64,000 nt of DNA from Pipra filicauda (taxonomy: Eukaryota > Chordata > Aves > Passeriformes > Pipridae). Shown here one piece after another: positions 15,601 to 29,700 of this stretch (within the stretch, counting starts at the first letter, position 1; each line of letters begins with the position of its first letter). The notes beneath the pieces were generated by a model, which saw only the letters and a list, made by a program, of their open reading frames with translations, was not told the origin of the DNA and did no database searches. The stretch lies in contig NW_024104532.1 of NCBI RefSeq assembly GCF_003945595.2, forward strand, positions 2,045,501-2,109,500, read 5' to 3'. The position numbers were made by a program, and so were the translations under genes.

Positions 15601-18600
15601 AGGAATTCTCCAGTGGCTCCTTAATACCCTGCCATAGGACAGCAGACAGTATTCCCGACCTTTCACATCCAACTCTCCAGCCCATTTTTATTCCTTGCCC
15701 TGCGACCCTTCCCGCTCCACTCCAGGACAACTGCAATTCCACCCGTGTTAGGGCACCACCACCTCGGGCATCAGCAGCACAACTAAGCCTGTGCTTGTAT
15801 CTGGCTCATCCTGTCCAGCCATTTGTGTCTACCTGCATCACATCCTGGGGATGCCAGACAGACACACTTGATCTGACCCCACATGGAGCTAAGGGAGTCT
15901 GCTTGCTCGAGGGGCAATTCTTTTATTACATGTTTATTTATATCAGTAAAGCAAGCCACACTTACTGGGAACAGCTACAGACAAAACACAGCAAACAGGA
16001 CCGGAAACCACAGCCAATACAACATTGCTCTTTTTATTTTAGTGTAGAAATAGATGCAACTCAGTGGTGGTGAAAGCATTTTTTTGCTCCCCAGAAATGT
16101 GGAAACATACCCCCCCTCCTAGTATTAACTTGCTACCCCCCAAGTTAAGGTATTCACATTTTCACTTGCAAAAAAAAATCTCAGGAATTCAAGACATAAA
16201 TCTCAAAGTACTAAAACAAACACTTCAAAGCCTGTTCTTCATAGCTGACAACGCTGCCTACTCACGGCAGCTTTTCAAGCGTCACAGTATACGTGAGGTA
16301 TGTTGAAATGGGTTCTTCAGACTGCAACCTACAATTAAATACACAAGGACTGAAAGGCACCTAAGACAACTATTCTAGACAGAAAATTCCCCCTTGTTAT
16401 CAAGCTATAGCTGAACACTAATGCTTTTTTCCCCACCTTCCAAAAGGTGGATTGTATTCCAATAAGGATATAATCTTTGGGACAAAGATTTTTCTATTTC
16501 TTTACATCAAATGAACCAGCAGAAAGCACTTTCTCAAAGCATCAACACAAACAAGATAATCCATCAGAGTTACAAAGAGAGAAAAAAGTAACAGCACTTG
16601 CAACATGCTGAAAATTGCTCTTTGTATTAGCAGTATCATGCTCCATCCTCAAATTTAGGGTGAAAACACTGGCTATTTCTAAGCTGCTAGAAGGAAAGCA
16701 TCAAGTTTCTTCTACAGACATCAAGTTTCTTCTATATCTGTTAGAAAGCAGGTTACAAAATCATCCAGGATACTAAGTGCAGTAAGATGACCTTACACAA
16801 CTTGGCTAAGAAACACAAACAAAGCTACACTTACGGTTGCTTCTTCAACACCAGAACGTGTCTGGAGATGACCCAAATTTCTTCGAGCTACATTTCTTGC
16901 TGTTGTCTGGTTCAGTCATCTGCACTGAGGTCTGCACTCGGCTGAATTCTCTAAGTAACTCTCAATTATAATTGAGTTTTAGGCCCACCAGCTTGGAGAA
17001 GCAATGTTTTAAGATCTCCTAAATTTTTTAAACAGTATTTGTAGATGATGTCTGAATGAGGGAAGCCAAAGCAATGATTCTCTTATTACCCGGACAAGCA
17101 CAAGGATCTTTTGGCACAGATACCAATCAGAAGATGCCTCGAACAGCTGCAGTGCCATACAAGATGATGAAAAAAACAAGTGCCTGCACTCAATTTTGAT
17201 CAATTAAAGCTGTATTAATCTGCAGCTTTTACATTTGAGGATTGTTCACTTTACTGCAGCAATGTAAGAAAACAAGAATGCTAAAATCATTATTTACCAG
17301 TTAATGAAATGACTGAAACTACAATATTATTTCAGAAAATTTGGATTTAAGAATAAAGCTTCGATCAGACTGCCTGCTGTTCATTTTATGAATGCATTCC
17401 CAGTCTCATTTAATCCAACTACTGGCCTGTTAACAGGCATTGAAGGCCAGCCATGACTAATCTTGCTCTAAAAAGGTAAAGAGATACAGTGCTTCACACA
17501 TGATCATTTTTTGTTACCAAAAGTGCAGAAAGGTCTTCTGTTACTAAAAATATGCTTTGTAATTGACTGACATAAGGCACAGTGGTTATCTGACCTAATT
17601 GACTCATATCGCTGACATTTACTTTGGCTGATTAATCTCCACTGTCAACAAACACACTCTCACAGTTTTCTAATGTCTACAGACAACCTTAAAATTGTGT
17701 ATTTTAAGTTTATCCATAAGAAGCAATTCAGTCTCTTGCTCCCCACCTTCTTCCCATTTTAAGTTCTGCGAGGTGCAACACTTGGAATACAATCATAACA
17801 AAACCATAAAACATGAAATAAGACAATGATGTAGACTCCATTTTTTAGCATTAACAGTGTGTTTAACTGCATCACCTCCAATCTCCATAACTGCATCATT
17901 TATTTTCCCAAGCTTTTTAGCTGGAAATAGGTAAAAGAATTGTGATTTTTTTAAGCAAGACATTTGTGCAACTACATATAAAATAAAACCAGCATCCACC
18001 TTGTCAGGAGTGGCAGGACTGTGGCAAATTCATTTACTTGGCTGAATTCTTTCAACTGTATTCTTTTGGATGAGCAGTTTTGCTCAGCATGAGTTAGCTG
18101 AAGTTGCTGGAGTCTTAGGCCACAAGCCGCAAACTCCCACCTACAAAAGTCAAACTTATCTTGAATTTCTGCTCACTTACACGAAGGGACGCCCTGAGAC
18201 CACTGGGAACTGGAAGATAAGGAAGCCACGACTACCAGCAGAACCTGCAACCCAGCCAGATAAAAGCAGCTAACACCCACCTGGAGACAGAGTCCTACAG
18301 GGAACAAAAAGACCTCAAACCAAAACCCACCACTGGGTCAAGAGGTGTGTACAAAGCACATGAAGAGTGTGTGAAGAAGGGGTGGATAGATTGTAAGGGT
18401 ACAAAGGCCCAGGGATTTGTGTGTTCTGGGTCCCTGGCTGGAGGCACCCAGCTCAAGCTGTTCCTATTACTGTGTCACTGAATTATTAAACTAATTTTTT
18501 CTGGAATTGGAGACTCTGCTGTGGGAAACCTGGGGCAAAGAAATTTGGTGACCTAGATGGGACTTTAGGCCACCACCTTCACATCCTCTCATCTCCAAAT

Positions 18601-21600
18601 ATCCAACTGCTGGCATCGGGTGAGTTCACCTGGGACCTTTGGAGCAGGAGACACTGAAGGGTAAGTGTTAAAATTCCTTAAGCAGATTTGGAGAAAGTAC
18701 TGCAGGGGGTTTGAGACCCCTGCTGTTGCAGCTCACTTATGGATGTGCTGCCTGATCAGCAGAAGGCTGCACATAGAAAGGGGGTTTAAGTTCCACATTT
18801 GAAGGGGGCTCAAGTCCCTCTTAGCACTGGGAAATATAATCCTTTAGATAAAAACTGTTGGCCAAGTCTGAGAATAAGACAGGATTCAGCTGCACCTACA
18901 CTCCTCCCTGAGAAGGAGTTCAGAAAGCAAGGAGATTCTTTCTGAACCTCGTGACTCAATAGGAAGGTCTCCCTAAAAGTATTTTTTATTGTTTTTTCTT
19001 TCTTCTTTCTCAGCATAGAAAAGGGGATGCCCTTGGCTGAAGTACAGCAAAACTGGGAAAAGATTTATGGTACAGCTCAATTATCTGAAAGGCACACACT
19101 GGCCTTGTGCCAGGAGGAATGGCCATATATTACTAGGACAGCTGGTGGGGGCCCCAGGAAATTTGGCCACTACATGGAACTTTCAATCAATTAAGATTCA
19201 CTTATTTACGACAACGCTTAGAGGATAAAAGCCCTGGACAAATGCATTACTCAATTTAGGGAAAGAAAATTAGATACACCACTCTCATGTCAAACGAGTG
19301 GTGAGTAACCACCCAGCTAATGAATGATGGCACTAGGAAGAACTGATACTCTGAAGAGATGAAGTGGGACAGCTCCCTACTCTTGGTGCTGTTAACCCAG
19401 ATGACCACAGCTGCATGGCTAAGTATAAAATCAATGTATGAGCCAGTGTGGTATAAAGTTAACAATATTAAATGGGAGGAAGTTTGTGTAGATTTTTATG
19501 GGCTGGGTGACCAAACCTCTATAAAACCCCATGAAGGAGCTCTCGTTTTTTGTTGTGAATCAGATACAGCTCATGATCCAGCTTTAACAGAGAAACCCAG
19601 CAAGACCAAAGTTCATTGCCCCAGTGCTACTAACTGCTGCTTAATGTTCAATTCCAGCTGTTGTGTGTAGTTGGACACCAGATTTCAAGCAAACAGAATA
19701 TATGTTAATGTGACCTGTGAAAAATAATTAACTTGATACCAAACACTGTCTCACTGCCCAACACAACATGCTTAGCTACATCTCCACCTGATCCCACAAA
19801 TTTCTGAAATCAGCACTGGCTCTTAATTGCATCCAAGCACAACTGCAGACACAATCTACAGTAGCCAAAACCGTAAGAGAAGGGGAATGGGGTATCTCTC
19901 CTATTGAAATTTAAAAAAGAAAATCTGGGAAAATGCAACTGATTTGGAAAGAGAATTCCAATTGTGGTGGTATCCAGCCAATTTCCCATATAACTGCAGC
20001 AGTAATTAGGCCACAGCTTTTATCTCAACAATATGCAACACATCCATATTATACCACACACCCAATCCCTGCATTAGGATTGAATCACAATAGAACTGCA
20101 CTCTATCCACTAGAACAGAGAATATGGGCCCAACAAAACAGTATCAAATGGCAGACTGTCAGTGTTGATGCGTGTGTTGTAGGAGAACAACAGGGAGTTA
20201 TTTGTGAAAGCGAAACCATCAAAGCTCAAGACATTTGTTTTGACATGGAACAAAATGTCTGTCACTTGAAATACATTTTGAAGAAACCCCTGAAACTGTA
20301 CTTGTATATGCTGGAAAAGGATTTGCTCGTGTAAGAACTCTGCAGTCTTATGTTTGTAAATAACAGCACTTCAGGGACAAATAATCACTCAATTATTTCC
20401 AACTCTAATAACACAGTAGGATGCAATTTTAATTATTCAGCTCCTATTATTTCCTATCAATGGTTACAGTGCAATTATACATAAGCTGAAGATTTATTAC
20501 TTGCCCCCATTGGAATGAATCCTTCATTGGTGAGGAAGCTCCTAAGCACAATGACCTGTATCAACTATTAGAAAGTGTATGAAACAATGGACAAAAAACT
20601 CTAATCACCATTCATTGCGATGCAGAAGAGATGCATCATGTCATGAAAAGAGGGAAGAAGAAGGGAGAACACCAATGCTGGGAAACTCTCTTTGGGCAGT
20701 CACCAAGAGCAACAGGAATCTATAATCAGATGCTCCATCTAGTAGTGACCTGGATTGCTCTGATTATATTGTGCCTGTTGCTTGTAACAACATATGTGAG
20801 ACTAAGGGTCATAGTTAAAGGTCCTGAAAGACTTCATAAGTTCCTTTTGACATTTTAGCAGGAATGCTTAACAAAAGCAATGGGAGGACTGTTGTAAATT
20901 AGGATTAGTTGGCTGAATTCTTTCAACTGTATTCTTTTGGATGAGCAGTTTTGCTCAGCATGAGTTAGCTAAAGTTGCTGGAGTCTTAGGCCACAAGCTG
21001 CAAACTCCCACCTACAAAAGTCAAACTTATCTTGAATTTCTGCTCACTTACACGAAGGGACGCCCTGAGACCACTGGGAACTGGAAGATAAGGAAGCCAC
21101 GACTACCAGCAGAACCTGCAACCCAGCCAGATAAAAGCAGCTAACACCCACCTGGAGACAGAGTCCTACAGGGAACAAAAAGACCCAAACCAAAACCCAC
21201 CACTGGGTCAAGAGGTGTGTACAAAGCACATGAAGAGTGTGTGAAGAAGGGGTGGATAGATTGTAAGGGTACAAAGGCCCAGGGATTTGTGTGTTCTGGG
21301 TCCCTGGCTGGAGGCACCCAGCTCAAGCTGTTCCTATTACTGTGTCACTGAATTATTAAACTAATTTTTCCTGGAATTGGAGACTCTGCTGTGGGAAACC
21401 TGGGGCAAAGAAATTTCTCTAACAAGGATTTTGGTTTTTTAAAGCTGACATCTCTTTCTTCCATAAACAGATGGTATGTTATTTCCACCCAAATTGCCAG
21501 GTTAACATGCTACATACAAACCTAGCATCATCTCTGATGCTTCAAGTATTCACAAATACTAGCTAATCCATCTTTACACATCAAGGTAATTCTCAGTTCT

Positions 21601-24600
21601 GCAGGCAAGGAAACAAACATTTAAGAAATGAAGTCACTTGTCAAGGTCACATAGACCTGGAAGTCTGAAGTTAGAGTTTAACTATAAAATTCAGATGATC
21701 TTATTCCCAGACTTGCAGATGAACTGCAAGCTATTTCTGGGGTGGAAAAAAAGCACTAAGAATTCTTTCAACAGCTCAGAATTTCCAGGACACTGCAGAG
21801 TCACAAGTGCCAGCTGATTCTGGTCTTGTTCTATAATTTGCACTAACCAAACTGGCCTCAGGATGAGACCTCTTCATCGGTCTTAAATAGCATCCCAACT
21901 GGTAGTGCATGCAAGCAAGTCTCTGCAAGTTTTCAGCTCTAAGCAGAACTGCCAACAAAAAACATGAAGGAACAGTTTGCACATGTAACTACTGCATGTT
22001 TGTTATGATCAGGCTGCTAAATAGAAACACCAGTTGGAATTGGATAGTTTTGGCAATAAAAGGACGGGCTCCACCAACAGATTTGTCTGTTACATTTTAC
22101 TATTTTCAATACGAAAACTAACGGGATTCAAAAATTCTTTTGTAAAGCTATTGCAAGTGCCATTCCCCACATATGATTCTCTGATTATACAAAGGCTGCT
22201 GCAGAGAATCCCTGGCACTGTGCTTCCTTGCAAACCAAATCAGCCTGATGTCTAGGGAATGGGTAAGCTCACTCAAAAGTGTTAGCAACTACCTTTGCTT
22301 TGCAAAATACCACGGGAATACTGCTGGACTATTAATTAAATATATTTTTTGTGCCAGTTGATGCAAGATTTAATTAAAGTCTTTATTAACTCACTCCGGA
22401 AGCATCAAATAGAGAAAGCTTACTATGAACACACCGAACAGTCCAAACAATAGTTATCAAACATGTTACAATGATGCCTGTGAAGTCCCAAACCTCACAA
22501 AGCAACAGAGGTGAGAATTCCTATTACATAGAAACACAAACAAAAAGGATATTAAAAGCAAACAGTGCTATCTATCCCTTCAAGTATCAACCAAATGCAT
22601 ATCATTTCCCTTTCTTATAAAACATTTAAAGATCCAGAATGGCATATAATATACCTCTCTAGCTGTAAATATTCTGGACCAAAGCCTGACGGGCATTTGT
22701 TACTAGCTTCATTTTTATTTCAACACAAGTTCTCAAATAATGTTTAGTTTGCTTTTTCTAATAAGTAAGCCTTCAACCCTATAAGAAACAGCCACAAACT
22801 CCAACTATAATAACTCAGGACTCCCCTGAGGATGATAAAAATCCCTCTTTCCTTCCTACTGAGGCAATAAGAGGCCATAATTTCTCTCTTGGACACTCAT
22901 CGTTTCAGGAAATCATTAACTGTAACTCTGACAGCCGCAACAGTGACAAGTCAAGTTGCCACAAAACCTTCATTAACAGTCCCCTGAACTGCAACATACG
23001 AAACAAGAGACATTCCAACAAATGCTTCGGAACAATAATTTTGATGTAGAAATAACAAAACTATCACTTCCCTTAAATCAATTGAAAGCACATTTTAAAT
23101 GTTTCCCATCGGCAGGCACCAAACTAAGTCAGGCTCAAGACTATATTTTCAAAACTTCCCTGACAAAGCCTTTAATGTGATGGCACTTGCTCTGGTTCCA
23201 ATCAGACATCGTGAGAGTTTACATTGGCTTTCAACAGATCTAGCTGTGGCCAAAGAAAGATGGTTCACTTTGTCTTGTTTGATGCAGAGTTCCCCAGCCT
23301 CTCGCTCTGCATTTTAGATCCCAAACACCTGTCTGTTAAAATATATTGCACAAAGACAAATTTAAGAATAAATCCCACTATTACTCTGCTTTTACCATCT
23401 TCCAGATCCCTATTTGCTCTCCAGGTGCCAGGGAACTACAAGTAACATCCTGTCTGCTTTGTAAAACTCCCCAGTGCTGAAAGCATGTTAGCTGAGCCAT
23501 TGAGAAACTCAGATTATTGTATCAGAGGCCACATTTAGTCTTGTGGTAAGTGCTTTCTTTCCTCGGACTAGTGGACATTATACTCAAAATTCCTGGTGTA
23601 TTTTCAATGACTTAAAAGAACTACTTGACTGCATATTTAGTTCCACAAACTTTTCCAACACAAAGAACAACAAGATATATTTAGGCACTGGACATAGAAA
23701 AACGGCCTCCACAAAACCATTTATAGAAGATACTAACAAAATAACAGTTAGTTTTCTAATTCCCAAACCAAGCTAACAAAATGAATCCATTTATTCTTAC
23801 CTGGAAATTTGGTGCCCAGCATAAAGCAGCAGTGCAGTCAAAAAGTACAGGTAAAGCTGAACCAGGTGTTGCCTTGGTAAAGTTAGCAGCACAACACTTA
23901 AGATGTAACCTGCAACAAAAAGTAGACATTGATATTTTAAAAAATACTATCTAACCCCAATTTTCCTAAAATATGAACTAACGCTCAAAACTATTCAGAT
24001 CTCTAACACCTTTGTTTTCATTTGGCTTAAATTTCACTTACCTACATTTTCCTCTCATCAAAACACAAAGCACACAAAATACCTTCCCCTTTTTCCTTCT
24101 CTCTCCATGACCAGAAACAGCTTTACCAGCTTCTGTAAGATCACATCTACATGTCAAGAAGGGGACTTGATCCACAGTATTTTAACATGACAATGAACAT
24201 AACCTGTACAACAAAGAGAAAACAGGCCTAGGTCTCCACCTTCTTCCAAGTGAAAGCAACTTTCAGTGTAGCCTATCCAATCATAAAATTCAGTCCATTG
24301 ATGTAAAATATCCTTTTCCTCAAACACAGGACACACAGAACACTTTTTCATGCTGATTAGCATGACACATTTTAATTCTTCCACTCTATGGCTTGCAGAC
24401 TCTTTGCACGTCCATAATTTGAGATGGGGACACACGGCCTGTACCTCATACATCACTGCTGCATAAATCAAGGACAAGAATTGGCACAGGCTAGGATTGC
24501 AGGCATTTATACCAGCAGTTCCTGCACTTCTTGTTAGCATTTAGTGAGACTGGGGAAAAACACATGATGTGGATACAGCTTTACTCTGACCATGGCTGCT

Positions 24601-26747
24601 CAGTAGACTCTCCAACAAGCAGAACACTGATTTTTTTATCATGCCTGCTCTCATTTGGATACTCAAAGCAGTACTTTGAAGTCCACTTCCTTACTGGATG
24701 GTACATGTCCACACTCTTCTCTTTCCCAGACAGGCTGCAGGTCAAAACCCCAGCACATGGTGCCTTTACTAATCTTTATTTCCGAGCTCTCCATCACAAT
24801 GCAGTGCCCTCATGCTGCGTCTGAAGGTCAACTCAAGTGCCTGGCACTGAAATCCATTTAGGAAAACAACCCAGCAACAGCCAAGAACTCCCCTGAAGCT
24901 AAGAACAGAATGCTATAGAAGAACTCACCCTGACCCTTACAGCTACACTAGTCATGTTACATTTACAGTTTCATCCATCTATGCAGCAACATGAGGCACA
25001 GTCTTTTTTCCTGAATTAATTTATACCTTCAGCTTTTTAAATAATGCAACTCTAGATTAAGCACTCATGAGCAGTGACATAACCAGCTACTATAAAGCAG
25101 CTTGGGAACACAGCATGTTCGAATATTTGAAAAAGATACTATGTCAGAGTCAGTATTTATGCAGAAGTACTTGAAGGCTGCTTAGTACCTGCCATGTTCA
25201 ATAAGCCACCTCTGTAAAATTCTACCAACAGTTTGGTCTTCAAAAAAGTATCTCGCAAGATGCTCCTAGAAAAGGCATCAGGCCCACAGGATGCCAAGAA
25301 GAGATCAATTCAGGTAAGACAGATGACAGGAGTGACGATAAGACAGACAAAGTCTATTTACTAACCTTTTTTAAACACCAATATATAATTTATGTACTTA
25401 ACATTAAAGATAATTTTTCGAGTACCTTCATGAAGTGGATATGACAAGTTGCACATTTGTCTGAGGATGTGCCTTTTCAAAAGTTGAAATAATTGATAGT
25501 TTCTTTTATTACAATGAATTATCATACAAGTCACTAGTTTCTGTACAGTATCACTTTGACCAGAGGGCTGGAGCACCTCTCCTTTGGAGACAGGCTGAGA
25601 CAGCTGGGGCTGTTCAGCCTGGAGAACAGAAGGCTCTGGGAAGGCCTCACTGTAGCCTTTCAGCATTTAAAGGGGGATTATAAGAAAGATGGGGACAGAC
25701 TTTACAATAGAACCAGTAGTGATAAGACCAGGAGTATTGGTTCTAAACTAAAAAAGGGTCGATTTAGATGAGATACAAGAAAGAACTTGAGTGTGGTGAA
25801 ACACTGGAACAAGCTGACCAGAAAGGTTGTGGATGCCCCACACCTAGAAATATTCAAGGTCAAGCTGGAGGGGTTCTGAGCAAGCTGATCAGCTGCAAAT
25901 GTCCCCGCACTCATTGCAAGGGTGTTGAACCTTTAAAGGTCCCTCCCAACCCAAACCATTCTATGGTTGTATAATTTTTATTTTAAGCTTTTTTAAGGGG
26001 GCTTGAAATATAGCACTACAGGTTTCCTTCTAGCAACCGTTTTATACAGAGCAGATGTTCTACATCATCCATTTTCTTAGCAAACACCTGTATTTTGTGG
26101 AATTCCCGTTCTTTGTTCAGCACTTTTCATCTACCAAATATACAAATGACAAGAGCAGGAACTCCTCAGCAGTCTCCATGAAGACATTTAACAAGCCTGC
26201 ACCACACCACAGCCTCATGAGCTGGATCCAGCACCTCTCACACCATCCCCTGACATTCTTCCACCTCATCTCTGCTGCATTCACCCCCTTCCCTCGATTC
26301 CTTACTGAGGGACAATTCTCCCTGCGAAACAACCCACAGCCATTTATCATTCCAGCACGTGAGTCAAATCTCTCTAAACCTTTCCTTCTCACTGTAGCCC
26401 ATGACTCACCTTCAGGTGAAGAACTAAGTGGAGTTTATTATGCAGTCTTTTATTCTTCAATTATTCTATAAATAGTCTTAGAACACCTGTTTACTGTATC
26501 TGTATTTAAGTTCTGCCATTTTCTTTACCTTATTCTATCACATGAAAGTCTGCTTCTTGGCCACATGATGATGTATCTGAGTGATGGCAGGATCATTTCT
26601 GTAAGACATTTTAGAGGGCAGCAACTGCACTCTAACACAGACAAGTTAGATGAAAGGATTTTAGAGGTCACTGAAGTTCATTCTTCTCTACATGATCACA
26701 ACTTTAACCAAAATAGTTAGGATCCTTCAGAATAGACTGAAGGAGTG

Positions 26748-26779
<32 letters not shown>

Positions 26780-29700
26780 TAAAGTCTAAATACAAATCAG
26801 AAGATGAGAAGACAACAGTCACTGTGCCTTCTAACCAGCTTCCAGACAGCACAGATGCTCATAACACTGTGCAGGGAAGCAGCACAAGACAACCAAGGTT
26901 ACTGCAGAAGCCTGAGCAATGAACTCTACCACTCACAAGTTTGGGCCAGAATTTAAATGTTCCCTTTGAAGCAGCCATTTGGTCTAATTGTTAGATTTTG
27001 AAGAGAGGGAGAGCAATAGACATTTGCAGTAGTCCCCATTCACTCTTATTTACAATTCCCTCTTGTGCCTTGATAAGAGGGAGATTTCAACACACTTCAC
27101 ACTGCAATATTTGCATTTTTACTGCAGAGGCCCTATTCCCAAAGTGGTACCAACCTCATTTTTATCGACAACGCCTCTGCCAAAAAAAAAGGCAAATAAT
27201 TCATTACCAAACCAACTCATTGCAGAAGAAAAGGAAGACAAGCTCAAATTCAGCAATATTCTATTCCCTTTGTTCTCACCCAGACAAATGATGTAATTAG
27301 TGTATGGCGTAAACAAGATTCCACTTCAAAAAAAAAAAAAAAGACCAGGAAATGAAATTTCTCACAGCAGCTTTCTCATCCACCTCCTCTGTCAGAAGAA
27401 ATCCTGATGCTGAGAATGTATATCCCTTTGGAGAGAGTCCCCCCACACAAGGATTTACAGATTGAGAAACAGTCATTTTGCTGGGCAGCCTTTAGACATG
27501 GGTTAAAAGTAACTAAAGCTCACTTCCATCCAAAGCTTTCTGAGCTCTGTGTCTGCAATGAGCACTCTGTTCCCTCGATTTAGGCTGTGCTATTTTTGCC
27601 CTTGGGACTTGGTGTATTGTCTCTTTTAACTCACCGAGTACATCTCTGCTTCAGGGTAAGCAGCAAGCTCAGAGAAGCACAGTTCCTGCCTCAGTAAAGA
27701 AATGGGTTTAACACATGTTAAAAAAAGAAAAAAGACAAGACAGAATAATCTCTTTCCTGAATACAGTCATAGTGCCCTGGTGCCAGGGCACCAAGAAAGA
27801 GACTTACACCTTTAGGCTTCCAGCTCTAAGGAGCACTACAGAAGACATACTCAGCCAACCTTAAAAATACACAGATCTCCCACTCAGTTCCTATTCAGAA
27901 GCACGAGAGAACTTCTACTGCCTCTTGTGAAAGATGGTGCAGATTTAGGCCCCACCAGAGAAAATAAACTGTGAAAATAATACTAAGCAGAAAAGCAAAG
28001 TTAAACCTTGCTGGACAAGAATGCATGCATTAACTGGCTCACAACCTCATTTACGACTTGTTGATTCAGCTCAATGAAAACCTCTGGCTGTGCAATGTTC
28101 ATTGTTACTGTGAGCAGCAGCTCACACGTTGCCTTTCAGCAATCTCCCTCCATTTGTGCACCACCAAGGTGTTTCCCAGCTTCTCTCACCTAAATTACCT
28201 CTTTGCCGACTCAGGAGTCTGAGGTTTATTGACTGCACACAGCAGAGGCTTCTGGAGCATGATCAAAGTCGCAACTCATCCTCTTTATTAAACACTTTAG
28301 TGCTCATTTGCATGATTACAGATCCCTTGCGTCCACTTCACATGATTACTCAAAAGTTTCCTGCACATTTAGTCTAAAAATGAGAACTTTGCACATCAAA
28401 GAGTTTATAACATTTCTTAATAAAACCACGCCAACTCTTGCAGTGCCAGAAAGTAAGAGCACAATTAACTGGAAAAGAATTTGGGGGGCCCTAGCTTCCC
28501 ACTTGCTCATATCCTGTGAGGATAAAGGGTCCATCTTATCATGACTTGCACAGTCATGCTGCTGTGAAGCAGCAAATCTTGAGCCACAGACAGCACCACA
28601 ACATCCATCTCTCCTGGCTCAACACAGGATCAGTGCACTGCTGAGTTAGTCACTTCATTTCAGCCAAATCCTTCACTGTCCCCATTTCAGTTTATTCAGA
28701 TTGGCCACAACATGAAAGTACCACGACACACTTCTGAAAGTGTGGAGCTGGCAGAAGTATTATAACAACAGCCAGCACCTTTATTTCCAGAGTGCCTAAT
28801 TCTCAGGATAATCAATCACCAAACTGGTTACACTACAATTTACACAGAGATTTAATAAACTGTCAATGTCCACATCATCTGTCTCAAGAGTGGATAATGT
28901 TTAAAAGATACACTTTAGACCTTGGGGTAGTTAAATACATGATGCACAAGTTACCAGGAAGATTCTGTGGCCCCTTCCCTGGAGACCCAAGCTCAAGCCC
29001 AGAAGGAACCCCAACAGCCACTTATTTTTAAATCACATAAAATGGGAGACAAAAAGCTCTTGTACATCCTCAATTTGTATTAATCATCATTTGAAGGGTA
29101 ACTCAGACTGGGGTCTTCTGAATTGACTGGGACACCTGTGCTGTCCTTCTGAGAGGGAGAGTCGTTCATCTGCTCTGTTACAGAAGGCAACGTCCTACGG
29201 ACCCTCTGCCACCACACAGAGACACCCCTCCTGCATCAGAGGTGACTCCAACACTTGGCTCATGCAAAATCTGCCCCTCAAATCAACCCAGAAGCCAAGC
29301 CATTGAGAGAGCGCGACACAAAACCCCCTTGGGCTTGAGCAGCCACCAAAGCACCAGAAGTGCCACCACCAAGGGCAGCTTTCACCCAGCCTGTGTCACT
29401 ACTGCTACCTGAGTGCCTGTTCCAGGCAGCCACACGTGTTGCAGGCTTTAGGACGTATTGCATTTTTGGGGAGCGATGTTTTCGCTTGACAGTGCCAAGG
29501 CACACCTCTTCCTCACCCTCCCACTCAGCCAAAGCTCCTGAACAAATGTTATTCACTGCAATAAGTGCTCTACTTGAAACTAATGTGGCAAATACTTTGC
29601 CCTTCAGAAAATGATGGAAAATTAGTTCTAAACTGAGAAAGCACACAAGGAAATTAGTATTTACTCAGTCATGGCACAGTACAACTGTAAACAGAGATCA

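Larger units (their letters stand above)
18020..21415 (+). mobile_element. Endogenous retrovirus with paired LTRs, pol absent
   Basis: Two direct repeats of about 526 bp flank a 2.3-kb interior. A PBS-like TGGTGACC begins right after the 5' LTR, and a purine-rich ATGGGAGGA stretch precedes the 3' LTR. The interior holds a short gag-like or leader open frame and broken env pieces ending in a hydrophobic anchor. There is no room for pol. The element is antisense to RNF145. A clear target-site duplication was not found, so the outer limits are uncertain by several bases. The family is unassigned; the env pattern resembles avian gamma/ENS-1-like env relatives only loosely. Confidence 0.88.
14740..23800 (-). 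other. RNF145: RNF145 intron 3
   Basis: 9 kb intron. Its main content is an antisense endogenous retrovirus at 18,020-21,415. A 20-bp-period tandem doublet lies at 16,699-16,735. The plus-strand open frame 15,492-16,073 begins at a TTG and matches nothing recognised. The remainder shows no gene. Confidence 0.8.

Noticed and set aside
15492..16073. 193-codon plus-strand open frame in RNF145 intron 3
   Set aside because: Begins at TTG, no recognisable domain, no splice or promoter context, low-information composition.
18070..18273. 67-codon open frame repeated in both retroviral LTRs (also 20,941-21,144)
   Set aside because: Present twice only because the LTR is duplicated. It is not at a position where retroviruses encode proteins and shows no domain.
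26748..26777. A30 tract as the tail of a processed pseudogene or SINE
   Set aside because: No coding-like or SINE-like body and no flanking target duplication were seen upstream. Kept as a simple repeat.
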